From positions 1-20,170 of the forward strand of contig CAYXUL010000060.1 in the NCBI GenBank assembly GCA_964468475.1: a stretch of DNA of 20,170 bases, written 5' to 3'. The first letter of the stretch is position 1, and every line of letters starts with the position of its first letter. Origin of the DNA: JBECKX01 sp964468475. GTDB lineage: Bacteria; Zixibacteria; MSB-5A5; CAIYYT01. Made by a program: the position numbers and the translations under genes. Shown piece after piece: positions 9,260 through 16,476 of the stretch. Below the pieces are notes generated by a model. It was not told the origin of the DNA and did no database searches. It worked only from the letters and a program-made list of their open reading frames with translations.

Positions 9260-9292
9260 ATGAGTTTTAGAGGACTAGTAGACAATGCATGA
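9260..9292 (+). CDS. 10-codon mini-ORF with its own ribosome site, overlapping the coxC start
   Basis: ATG at 9260 is preceded by AGAGGA (9247-9252) at 7 nt spacing and encodes MSFRGLVDNA before a TGA that lies inside the first codons of coxC in another frame. The second AGAGGA (9269-9274) used by coxC lies inside this mini-ORF. It may couple translation from coxA to coxC, or be a leftover of a duplicated initiation region. No peptide function is claimed. Confidence 0.35.
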   Translation: MSFRGLVDNA

Positions 9293-9935
9293 TGTAGCCC
9301 GCGAACACCCATCATTTTTGCAGCATCATTTCGTTGAACCGTTCCAACAGGCGGAAGCTGCCAAGCTGGGCACGTGGATATTCCTGCTGACAGAGATCCT
9401 GCTCTTCGGCGGCTTGTTCTGCGCTTACTCTGTGTATCGCTCATGGTATCCTGATATGTTCTTCGAAGCACACAAGCAGCTGGATATTACTGCGGGTGCA
9501 ATCAACACGTCGGTGCTTATCACCAGTTCCGTGACAATGGCGCTGGCAATTCGAGCTGTGCAACTCAACAAGAAAAGACAGTCAATTGCCTTTATGGTCG
9601 TGACACTTGCGTGTGCGCTGACTTTCCTGATCATCAAGTATTTTGAGTATGCCCATAAGTTCCATCTGGGGGAGCTGCCGGGCAAGTATTACAGCTACAC
9701 TGGTCTCAAGGGCAATAATCCACATGTGTTTTTCAGTATGTATTTCCTGATGACCGGCCTGCACGGAATCCACGTGATGGGGGGGATGGGATTAATCACG
9801 TGGATGATCACCAAAGTCAGCCGCAATAAGCTGTCGAGCGAGTACTATACACCAATCGAGATGACAGGACTTTACTGGCACCTCGTTGATATGATTTGGA
9901 TTTTCCTGTTCCCGTTGTTCTACCTGATTGGGTAA
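9285..9935 (+). CDS. coxC: cytochrome c oxidase subunit III
   Basis: A 216-residue membrane protein of the CoxC/CyoC family with five helices, the shorter form lacking the first two helices of seven-helix relatives. Recognisable parts are LGTWIFLLTEILLFGGLFCAY near the start, the TGLHGIHVMGGMG segment in the fourth helix, and the ending YWHLVDMIWIFLFPLFYL. It stabilises subunit I and may help proton uptake. ATG at 9285 follows AGAGGA (9269-9274) by 10 nt; coxA ends 46 bp upstream. Confidence 0.95.
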   Translation: MHDVAREHPSFLQHHFVEPFQQAEAAKLGTWIFLLTEILLFGGLFCAYSVYRSWYPDMFFEAHKQLDITAGAINTSVLITSSVTMALAIRAVQLNKKRQSIAFMVVTLACALTFLIIKYFEYAHKFHLGELPGKYYSYTGLKGNNPHVFFSMYFLMTGLHGIHVMGGMGLITWMITKVSRNKLSSEYYTPIEMTGLYWHLVDMIWIFLFPLFYLIG

Positions 9936-9951
9936 TGAATGGATTTTGACG

Positions 9952-10485
9952 ATGACGCAACCAGCAACTAAAGCCGCAAGCGCGAGGCACCCCCATATAA
10001 TGCCGCTCAGAACCTACCTGTTGGTGGGTCTGGCGTTACTGGTGTTAACCCTGGTTACGACGGAAGTCGGCAAGCACGACTTCGGCGCCGCCAACCTGTT
10101 TATCGCAATGGCGATCGCCACGGTCAAGGCGCTGCTGGTTTTGTTCTTCTTCATGCACCTGTGGTATGACAACAAGTTGTTCTTCATTGCCTTCGTGATT
10201 GGCCTGCTTACCCTGACGATGTTCATCGTGCTCACTCTGTTCGATACTATGTCGCGCGGAGATGTGAATCCGGAAGTGAGGCACGTCATCAACCCGAGGT
10301 CGGAATTTTACAGCGCCCCGGGCTTCGGTAAAGGACACCACGGTGAGGGGGAGGGTGAGGCCACAGGAGCCGATTCGACTGCGACGGATACGACCGGTAT
10401 GGCTCCGGATAGTTTGACGTTTATCGATTCCACGGCTGTCGATTCGACAACTGCAAAAACCGACCAGTCAAGTAATTCCCATTAG
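9952..10485 (+). CDS. coxD: cytochrome c oxidase subunit IV (CoxD/CyoD-like) with acidic Ser/Thr tail
   Basis: Small subunit IV of the oxidase. Three helices at about residues 20-38, 46-70 and 76-98 include the typical TVKALLVLFFFMHL. After the last helix the protein runs on for about 75 residues; from about residue 128 the sequence is low in complexity, with a His/Gly/Glu patch and then repeated Asp-Ser/Thr-Thr units (ADSTATDTT, IDSTAVDSTT). ATG at 9952 gives 177 residues; the frame is open 8 codons further to a TTG at 9928 inside the coxC end, which is less likely. A clear Shine-Dalgarno is not seen, so coupling to coxC is plausible. Confidence 0.85.
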   Translation: MTQPATKAASARHPHIMPLRTYLLVGLALLVLTLVTTEVGKHDFGAANLFIAMAIATVKALLVLFFFMHLWYDNKLFFIAFVIGLLTLTMFIVLTLFDTMSRGDVNPEVRHVINPRSEFYSAPGFGKGHHGEGEGEATGADSTATDTTGMAPDSLTFIDSTAVDSTTAKTDQSSNSH

Positions 10486-10575
10486 TTTGCAAAGATATTG
10501 TGTAAGTTCATATTGAGCTATGGATAGAGAGTGGATAGAAAATGCCACATTTAGGGCTGAGAGGAGTAGTAACTG

Positions 10576-11508
10576 ATGAAGGCGTTTCTGCGCTTATCGG
10601 TATTCGCCACGCTTGGCACCTACCTGCTGATTTTCATCGGTGGCCTGGTGCGGGTATCCGGCGCGGGACTGGGATGTCCCGACTGGCCTAAGTGTTTCGG
10701 CAGATGGGTTCCGCCACTGAGCCTGAGCCAACTGCCTCCCGATGTCAATCCCGTGATGTTCAATGTAGCACTCGCCTGGATTGAGTGGCTGAATCGCCTG
10801 GCTGGCGTGATCGTGGGTGTCCTGATCGCAGCCACCGCGATAATGGCACTGGTCAAGTTTCGCCATGTAAAACGAATCTGGATTCCTGCCGTGCTTTCTG
10901 CACTCCTGGTAGCCTTTCAAGGCTGGCAGGGAGGTGCGGTCGTGCTGTCACAATTGAACCCGCTTAGTGTTTCGCTGCACCTGCTTATCGCGATTGTCAT
11001 CGCCTCTCTGCTGACCTACATGACTCAGCACGCCTACTACCTTGATGTCGGCTCCCCGGAAGATGCAGGAGCCTACTCCAAAGGCCTGAGAACAACCATC
11101 GTGGTGCTCTGGATAGTTGCCTTCGTGCAGGTGCTCTTTGGGGCGTCATTACGTGGCAGCCTGGAAACACTGATGGCAAGCCACCCATTGGCAAACGATT
11201 ATGAATTACTCAATCTTCTCGGTGGGGTAAAGTATGTTCACCTGTTGATTGGCGTGGCGATTGCCGTGATGACCTACCAGGTGGGATACATGGTATTCAA
11301 GACGGACACACAGCCGTCGCTACTGGTGCGTTATGCAATCTGGCTGCTGATCATATTGATCACATTGCAGTTGTTTGCCGGCACGGGACTGATTGCAATT
11401 GCCCTGCCGCCATTGCTCGAGTTATTTCATTTGTGGATTGCAGCATTGTTCTTAGGTACACTTCTTATACTTTACACTGCGGTCAAGCCTGTTAAGGAGG
11501 TGAGCTGA
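10576..11508 (+). CDS. ctaA: heme A synthase (CtaA/COX15)
   Basis: Membrane enzyme that oxidises heme O to heme A for the oxidase encoded upstream. The 310-residue, eight-helix protein starts with the signature GGLVRVSGAGLGCPDWPKC, including the Cys34/Cys40 pair. Three conserved heme-ligand histidines are visible: His135, His222 and His285. The position of the first conserved His, three residues after the catalytic Glu70, is Asn73 (EWLNRL). I recall Asn here in some FCB-group homologues, but that is not checked. GAGAGGAG at about 10559-10566 gives a good ribosome site. No ctaB (heme O synthase) is in the window. The 90 bp before it show no convincing promoter or terminator. Confidence 0.93.
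   Translation: MKAFLRLSVFATLGTYLLIFIGGLVRVSGAGLGCPDWPKCFGRWVPPLSLSQLPPDVNPVMFNVALAWIEWLNRLAGVIVGVLIAATAIMALVKFRHVKRIWIPAVLSALLVAFQGWQGGAVVLSQLNPLSVSLHLLIAIVIASLLTYMTQHAYYLDVGSPEDAGAYSKGLRTTIVVLWIVAFVQVLFGASLRGSLETLMASHPLANDYELLNLLGGVKYVHLLIGVAIAVMTYQVGYMVFKTDTQPSLLVRYAIWLLIILITLQLFAGTGLIAIALPPLLELFHLWIAALFLGTLLILYTAVKPVKEVS
11494..11503 (+). promoter_or_regulatory. near-perfect Shine-Dalgarno of the second sco gene
   Basis: AAGGAGGTGA lies inside the last codons of ctaA and 6 nt before the ATG at 11510. It matches the full anti-Shine-Dalgarno, far stronger than the sites of most genes in this cluster, and fixes the start of the next gene. Confidence 0.8.
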
Positions 11509-11509
11509 G

Positions 11510-12009
11510 ATGGCGACAAAGCGTGGAATGCCCGGTGATTTGCTGTGGGGCTTACCGATTATGCTGGCATTGGCGTTCATCGCCGCGCTGGTAATCGCCT
11601 GGGCGGAGAAATCAAAATCGGCAATTCCCGATCTCGGCGAAGTTCCTGCCTTTCAACTGACAGAGCGCAGCGGCCAGGAGCTGACGCGTGCGGATATGAT
11701 GGGGCGCCTGTTCGTGGTAGATTTTTTCTTCACCAACTGTCCAAGTGTGTGCCCGCTGATGACCAGGACCCTCAAACCGCTCTATGATCTCTACAAGAAC
11801 TCCGACAAAGTGCGCTTTCTCTCGATCTCGGTCGATCCGGCATCCGATTCTCTGCCGGCTCTGCAGGCCTTTGCGAAAGAATATGGAATCACCGACAATC
11901 GCTGGCTCTTTGCCCGGGCGCCGATCGAGGATGTGCGCAAGCTGATGCGCGAAGGCTTCATGCTGAATGCTGATGATCTTCCCGCGGGTCACCCGACCTA
12001 CTATATTCT
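11510..12009 (+). CDS. sco: second Sco1/SenC-family copper chaperone, 3' end lost in assembly gap
   Basis: N-terminal membrane anchor (about residues 11-31) followed by a thioredoxin-like Sco domain. CxxxC copper site at Cys77 and Cys81 (TNCPSVCPLM) and the distal His161 in LPAGHPTYYI are all present, so the visible part is nearly the whole functional core. The rest, probably 30-40 residues, is missing in the run of Ns. Starts one base after the ctaA stop. It differs clearly from the other Sco in this cluster: N-terminal rather than C-terminal anchoring. Confidence 0.92.
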
Positions 12010-12109
12010 NNNNNNNNNNNNNNNNNNNNNNNNNNNNNNNNNNNNNNNNNNNNNNNNNNNNNNNNNNNNNNNNNNNNNNNNNNNNNNNNNNNNNNNNNNN
12101 NNNNNNNNN
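12010..12109. other. assembly gap of 100 Ns
   Basis: Exactly 100 unknown bases, the usual placeholder for a gap of unknown length. It separates the end of the sco gene from the start of the DUF420 gene. The reading frame that appears to run through it is a coincidence of the placeholder length. Confidence 0.97.
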
Positions 12110-12292
12110 GTCGTGCTAATACCGCACGTGTTCCTGGCGGCGGCGATGATACCCTTTATCATTCTCGCAGTGAGGCACGCCTTCAAAGGGCGCTTCGAGA
12201 AGCACAAGCGAATCACCCGCTGGCTCTGGTGGGTGTGGATGTATGTGTCGGTGAGCGGGATTGTGGTGTATTTGATGTTGTATCATCTTTAA
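12110..12292 (+). CDS. DUF420 (CtaM/YozB-like) membrane protein, 5' end lost in gap
   Basis: The last 60 residues show two helices with the DUF420 pattern: PHVFLAAAMIPFIILAVRHA, then GRFEKHKRITRWLWWVWMYV and a closing VVYLMLYHL. Proteins of this family are small four- to five-helix membrane proteins, and the CtaM member is needed for aa3 oxidase maturation in Staphylococcus. The position after two Sco genes and ctaA fits an oxidase assembly role. Roughly the first 80 or more residues are missing. It is the last gene of the plus-strand cluster. Confidence 0.82.
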   Translation, partial: VVLIPHVFLAAAMIPFIILAVRHAFKGRFEKHKRITRWLWWVWMYVSVSGIVVYLMLYHL

Positions 12293-12304
12293 TCAGCGCG
12301 CGAC

Positions 12305-12322
12305 CGCACCCTGAAGGGTGCG
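12305..12322. repeat. short hairpin of a probable dispersed repeat
   Basis: CGCACCC and GGGTGCG form a 7-bp perfect stem around TGAA, 12 bp after the DUF420 stop. No T-run follows, so it is not a standard terminator. It lies directly beside the larger hairpin at 12342-12393 and may be one repeat unit with it. Confidence 0.6.
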
Positions 12323-12341
12323 ACGCCTACATGGAGAAAAC

Positions 12342-12393
12342 GTGTCGGTTCACACTCCGACGCGTCTTACCGCGTCGAAGCAAGAACCGACAC
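12342..12393. repeat. 52-bp interrupted palindrome between convergent genes
   Basis: Outer arms GTGTCGGTTC (12342-12351) and GAACCGACAC (12384-12393) are perfect 10-bp complements. Inner arms CGACGCG (12358-12364) and CGCGTCG (12371-12377) are perfect 7-bp complements around a 6-nt loop. Between them lies a symmetric 6/6-nt internal loop. It sits between a plus-strand and a minus-strand gene end and has no T-run on either side. It may limit readthrough both ways, or belong to a REP/MITE-like family. Confidence 0.7.
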
Positions 12394-12429
12394 AACCATA
12401 GTCAAGATGACGCTGCGCTGCTGTGCGGT

Positions 12430-14223
12430 CTATCCCTTCACCTGCTCCTCCAGCTCGCTGCGCTCGTATAGTTCTCGATATAATTCGGAGCGCATCAGCA
12501 ATTCCTCGTGCGTGCCGCGATCGGCGATAATTCCTTCATCGAAAAGCAGGATCTGGTCGGCCTTCTGCATCTCCCTGGTCCGGTGGGTTACCACAAAGCA
12601 GGTCATGTCCGGCATCACCTCGTCGAGTGCCGCCCACAGGTCTTCCTCGGTACGAGCGTCAAGTGCTGAGGTGCAGTCGTCAAGGATCAGGATCTTCGGC
12701 TGCCGCGCCAGCGCGCGCGCAATCGCTACCCGCTGTTTCTCACCACCGGAGATGTTCAGTCCACGCGTACCAATCAGGGTTTGCAGTCCCTTCGGAAAAC
12801 GCTCCAGCTGCTCGCGCAACTGGGCTAGTTCTATCAGCTCGGTCAGACTTTCGTTGCTGGCGTCGCCGTTACCAAAACGGATGTTGTTCTCCAGAGTCTC
12901 GCTGAACAAGATCGGCTCCTGGGGAACATAGCCGATGATATCGCGATAGCTTTCGAGCGGCAGAGTCGTGATTTCCCGACCATCAAGACGCACCGCGCCG
13001 GCAGTCGGATCAATCGTGCGCGTCAGCAAACTCACTATCGTACTCTTGCCGCTGCCAACTCTGCCCACCAGCGCAACCGTTTCACCACGGTTGACCTCAA
13101 AGGTGACATCACGCACGGCGGTTCGGTTTTCATTGCCGTAGTGGAAGCTGACATCCGCAAAACTGATCTGCGAGAAGTCGATCTCTACCGTGTTGAAATC
13201 GCGGTTGACCACCATCGGCGGGAAGGAGTCAATCGCCTGCAAGCGGTCGATACTTACCGCGGACTGGCGGCCCTTGACCAGGAATGCACCGATGTCGAAC
13301 ATCGGGTACACCATGATGCGCAAGTACACCATGAAGGCCACGAAGTCGCCGATTGTGATTGTTCCTGTCACCGCCATCGCACCACCGAACATGACAACCA
13401 GGAAGAAACCAAACTGCCAGATATGGGTGTAGAGCATCTCTATCGCCGACCAGGCGCGCACAGCTTTGATTTCCGCACTGCGCCGATCATTGATGATGCG
13501 CTCGAATTTTCGGCGCCACATTTGCTCACGGCTGTAAGCCTTGATAACTCGCATCCCGGAAAACGCCGCTTCCATCGTGTTATTTACCAGCGAGATGCGC
13601 GACTGCAGCCAGTCAAAACGATTATCCAGTTTAGATGAAGTGAAAATATACACGACAATCAGGATTGGCAGCGGCGCCATTGTATAAAGGGTCAATTTCG
13701 AATCGAGAGTCAGCATGTTAAACAACCCGAATGCTACCAGCAGCACTGCCTCATAGAAGCGGAAGATCCCGGAGCATGCGAACCATGACAACTTCTCGGC
13801 AACATCATCGGTCATGCGCGTCACCAGATCACCGGTCCTGAACTTGTTAAAGAAATCAGGCCCCAGTTCAGTAGTGGCGTCGAAGGCACGCTGGCGGAAT
13901 ATCCACTCAAGTCGCATGTTCATCCAGGCGCGCGTTCCCTGGAGGGAGATATAGATCACCAGTGTGGTCGCCGCGAACAGTATCAAGATTGCGACTGCGC
14001 CGCCGATCTGCGACAATCCCAGCGTTCGCGCCCAGTTCTCCAGGAACTGCAGATACCGGGGCAGGGTCGGATTCTGATCCGAGATGCTGTCGAAGATGTA
14101 CTTCAACACCAGCGGGTCCATCATGAAAACGGCCGCATGAATAGGCGTCAGGATTATCAGCAGCAATAGCCGAACCTTGTGTTCGCTGTAGGCTGACATC
14201 ATCCATTTTATTTTCTGTAGCAT
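12430..14223 (-). CDS. ABC exporter half-transporter, degenerate ATPase site subunit
   Basis: Type IV (ABC B-type) exporter half: six helices within about residues 15-320, then a nucleotide-binding domain. Walker A GRVGSGKST (387-395), Q-loop Gln435, signature ISGGE (491-495), Walker B ILILDD (511-516) and H-loop His547. The catalytic Glu after Walker B is Asp516, so ATP hydrolysis at the site built on this Walker B should be weak, as in TM287, BmrC and LmrC-type subunits. ATG at 14223 has AGGTGA upstream and lies 11 bp after the stop of the partner gene. The substrate is unknown; related heterodimers export drugs or lipids. Confidence 0.9.
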   Translation of the reverse strand: MLQKIKWMMSAYSEHKVRLLLLIILTPIHAAVFMMDPLVLKYIFDSISDQNPTLPRYLQFLENWARTLGLSQIGGAVAILILFAATTLVIYISLQGTRAWMNMRLEWIFRQRAFDATTELGPDFFNKFRTGDLVTRMTDDVAEKLSWFACSGIFRFYEAVLLVAFGLFNMLTLDSKLTLYTMAPLPILIVVYIFTSSKLDNRFDWLQSRISLVNNTMEAAFSGMRVIKAYSREQMWRRKFERIINDRRSAEIKAVRAWSAIEMLYTHIWQFGFFLVVMFGGAMAVTGTITIGDFVAFMVYLRIMVYPMFDIGAFLVKGRQSAVSIDRLQAIDSFPPMVVNRDFNTVEIDFSQISFADVSFHYGNENRTAVRDVTFEVNRGETVALVGRVGSGKSTIVSLLTRTIDPTAGAVRLDGREITTLPLESYRDIIGYVPQEPILFSETLENNIRFGNGDASNESLTELIELAQLREQLERFPKGLQTLIGTRGLNISGGEKQRVAIARALARQPKILILDDCTSALDARTEEDLWAALDEVMPDMTCFVVTHRTREMQKADQILLFDEGIIADRGTHEELLMRSELYRELYERSELEEQVKG

Positions 14224-14234
14224 AACATCACCTA

Positions 14235-16148
14235 TCAGATCACCTTCACCGTATCGACATCAGTTTCGGTGTCTTTCTCCGGCTTCATGAACTGCAGCCG
14301 GAAAAGTTTCTCGTAGTAGCCACCATAAGCAAGCAACTCTGGATGGCTGCCGCGCTCAATAATCTCTCCGTTGCGGACAACCAGTATTTTGTCCGCATCG
14401 AGAATTGTCGAGAGGCGATGAGCAATTATCACCGACGTTCTGCCGCGCAACAGCCGTTTAAGCGCGGTCTGGATGCGTCGCTCAGTGTCGGGGTCAACCG
14501 AACTGGTGGCCTCATCCAGCAGGAGCACCTGCGGGTTGAACACCATCGCCCTGGCGAATGACAACAGCTGCCGCTCGCCGCGGCTCAGGTTACCGCCGCG
14601 CTCGGCGACTTCAGTGTCGAACCTGTCAGGCAGGCGATCGATGAAACGATCAGCGCTGACGATCTTTGTGGTCGAGTAAAGCGACTCATCGGTGATGCTC
14701 TCATGCTCAAGTGTTATATTCTCCCTGATGTTGCCCGGAAAGAGAAAGATGTCCTGCAACACCAACCCAAACTTGGAGCGCAACTCAGCGATCTCTATAT
14801 CGCGAATGTCGATTCCGTCCGCCGTGATCGAGCCGCGCGTGCGATCATAGAATCTCAGCAGGAGATTGATGATCGTGCTCTTGCCGCCTCCGGTCATGCC
14901 GACCAGCGCAACTTTCTCGCCTTTCCTGATCTCGAAAGAGACATCTCGCACGGCATAGTTATCATCACCGCCGTAGGAGAAACTGACGTTCTCGAAGCGG
15001 ATCACATCCTCGAACGATTTCCACGTAATCGGGTGCTTCGGCTCGACAATTCGGTCGGTATTGTTGAGCAGGGCAAAGATACGCCTGGCTCCGGCTATCG
15101 CCTGCTGCAGCACATGCAGTTCGTCCGAGGCGTTGTAGATCGGTTCGAAGAAGCGCTCGATGTACATGATGAAGGCTATCACCACACCGGCAGTAACTTC
15201 ACTTTCACCGGCGCCGACGACACCGGTCAATATCATCTGCGCACCAACGAGAACGACCGCTGCGATCACGACTCGGCGCAGGAAGTACATGATGTTAAAG
15301 AACACCACGTTACTTACATGAGTCTCCGCATCCTTCACAAACTTAAGCCGATTCAGCTCCCGCACACGGTTCTTGATCGTTGCCTGGCGGTTAAACACCT
15401 GGATGATCGGCATTCCCTGGAGGAATTCTGTCAATCCAGCGACGATGTCAGCCATTCGTCTACGAACCTGCAAAAACCGCGGCGTCGTGTAACGCTGATA
15501 CAACCAAACGAGCCAGACTGCAATCGGTGCAACGCACAGCACCACCAGGGTCAGTTTCCAGTTGTAGATGAACATGACGGTGAGCATACCGAACAGCAGC
15601 ATGACATCGCGCACCACCATGACCACGATGTTTGCGAACAAGCGACGCAATGATTCACCATCCGACTCGACCCGCGACAACAAGCGTCCTACCGGATTCT
15701 TGTCGAAGAAGCTGATGCTCAAGCCCATGAGGTGGTCGAAACAGCGGCGTTTCAGGGCGGTGATGACATCCTGCCCGATGATCTCGAGATGCACCCGCTG
15801 GAAATACTCGATGACCGCGCCCGTAAGAAACGTTAACAGGAAAGCAATAGCACAGATCCACATCGCTTGTGTCGCACTCCCCACGATCGTAACAATCGCG
15901 GAGCCGGCGGCGTCAGGAGGGAGAGCGCCCTGGCTCAAGCCCGCAAATTTCGTGGCTGCGACTGCGATATCTGTAGCCTGCTGGACCAGAACCGGGCCGA
16001 CCACTGCCATTGCGGTCGCGATAATCATCAGACTGAGATTGCCGGCAAGCCGTTTCCGGTGCGGTTTTAATAGAGGCAGCAGCGCGCGAAACGCCCGCGT
16101 TGCTGAGATCTCGTGTTCCTGTTCGTCCTGATAGTATGCCGTATTCAT
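14235..16148 (-). CDS. ABC exporter half-transporter, catalytically complete subunit
   Basis: Partner of the 597-residue half-transporter encoded next; 637 residues. The six-helix domain carries an extracytoplasmic insertion of about 25 residues between helices 1 and 2 (near residues 65-90). In the nucleotide-binding domain: Walker A GMTGGGKS (from ~417), signature LSRGE (~521-525, altered from LSGGQ), Walker B VLLLDE with catalytic Glu (~546), and H-loop His (~577). The altered signature would face the Asp-type Walker B of the partner, together forming the degenerate site, as known for heterodimeric exporters. Start chosen at ATG 16148 with AGGA 7 nt upstream; an in-frame TTG lies one codon earlier at 16151. 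Confidence 0.9.
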   Translation of the reverse strand: MNTAYYQDEQEHEISATRAFRALLPLLKPHRKRLAGNLSLMIIATAMAVVGPVLVQQATDIAVAATKFAGLSQGALPPDAAGSAIVTIVGSATQAMWICAIAFLLTFLTGAVIEYFQRVHLEIIGQDVITALKRRCFDHLMGLSISFFDKNPVGRLLSRVESDGESLRRLFANIVVMVVRDVMLLFGMLTVMFIYNWKLTLVVLCVAPIAVWLVWLYQRYTTPRFLQVRRRMADIVAGLTEFLQGMPIIQVFNRQATIKNRVRELNRLKFVKDAETHVSNVVFFNIMYFLRRVVIAAVVLVGAQMILTGVVGAGESEVTAGVVIAFIMYIERFFEPIYNASDELHVLQQAIAGARRIFALLNNTDRIVEPKHPITWKSFEDVIRFENVSFSYGGDDNYAVRDVSFEIRKGEKVALVGMTGGGKSTIINLLLRFYDRTRGSITADGIDIRDIEIAELRSKFGLVLQDIFLFPGNIRENITLEHESITDESLYSTTKIVSADRFIDRLPDRFDTEVAERGGNLSRGERQLLSFARAMVFNPQVLLLDEATSSVDPDTERRIQTALKRLLRGRTSVIIAHRLSTILDADKILVVRNGEIIERGSHPELLAYGGYYEKLFRLQFMKPEKDTETDVDTVKVI

Positions 16149-16232
16149 CAACTTATCCTACGTTTGAACCTGCCACTTACGAATCACATCTTTCGGTGTT
16201 CCGGGTAACGGCCAAACCCGTCTGGCAGCGAC

Positions 16233-16266
16233 AAAAAAAGCCGAACCCGCTCTAAAGGGTCCGGCT
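16233..16266 (-). terminator. rho-independent terminator in the ABC exporter leader
   Basis: Read on the minus strand, AGCCGGACCC and GGGTTCGGCT form a 10-bp GC-rich stem (one G-U pair) with an 8-nt loop, followed directly by a run of T (16239 down to 16233). It lies 85 nt before the exporter start and about 200 nt after a consensus promoter, so it interrupts the leader instead of ending a gene. Confidence 0.88.
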
Positions 16267-16338
16267 CGTGAGATCACGTGTTAACTGCACAATCACGTTT
16301 GTGCTAACCTCATCCGAGACGAAACCCTCCCTGCCGGA
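16260..16338 (-). promoter_or_regulatory. putative antiterminator/attenuator switch
   Basis: On the minus strand TCCGGC (16338-16333, inside the small ORF) can pair perfectly with GCCGGA (16265-16260), which is the 5' arm of the terminator; the two pairings exclude each other. The same TCCGGC segment can be hidden upstream by ATCCG (16339-16335) pairing with CGGAT (16316-16312), and CGGAT lies on codons 25-26 of the small ORF. Ribosome position could thus decide which structure forms. A smaller hairpin GCACAA/TTGTGC spans the ORF stop codon. Confidence 0.5.
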
Positions 16339-16388
16339 TACACTTCACCCGTTGACTGGGGAGTGAAATTAAACAGCATGATGATCAT
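16293..16388 (-). CDS. 31-codon leader peptide candidate upstream of the ABC exporter
   Basis: ATG at 16388 with AGAGG nine bases upstream opens a 31-residue frame, beginning MIIMLFNFTPQ and ending SSRMRLAQT. It lies between a consensus promoter and an intrinsic terminator, with its stop 27 nt before the terminator stem. Residues 25-27 are Arg-Met-Arg, a match to the +X(+) pattern known from macrolide-dependent stalling; such a short pattern can occur by chance. The frame stays open upstream to 16568, but that longer version would span the promoter. No homologue is recognised. Confidence 0.45.
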   Translation of the reverse strand: MIIMLFNFTPQSTGEVYPAGRVSSRMRLAQT

Positions 16389-16476
16389 TAGCTTCCGCCT
16401 CTGGTGTTGGATGATAGTTACTATACGTAAAACGATTAACCAGGTTGCAATGCCGTATATCGGCATCGATCTGCAA

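Noticed and set aside
11510..12292. Single 260-residue Sco-DUF420 fusion gene
   Set aside because: The join depends on a 100-N placeholder; annotated as two partial genes.
12342..12393. Possible integron attC site
   Set aside because: The stem-with-internal-loop shape is suggestive, but there is no GTTRRRY core site at the arm end, no unpaired extrahelical bases, and no integrase or cassette nearby.
14703..15653. 316-codon plus-strand open frame opposite the ABC exporter gene
   Set aside because: Low-complexity His/Asp/Gln-rich translation antisense to conserved ABC domains; a shadow frame.
16233..16470. Known metabolite riboswitch or 6S RNA
   Set aside because: I found no cobalamin, TPP, SAM, lysine or other familiar conserved core, and the 5' and 3' ends do not pair as in 6S RNA. 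The coding frame and competing arms fit attenuation better.
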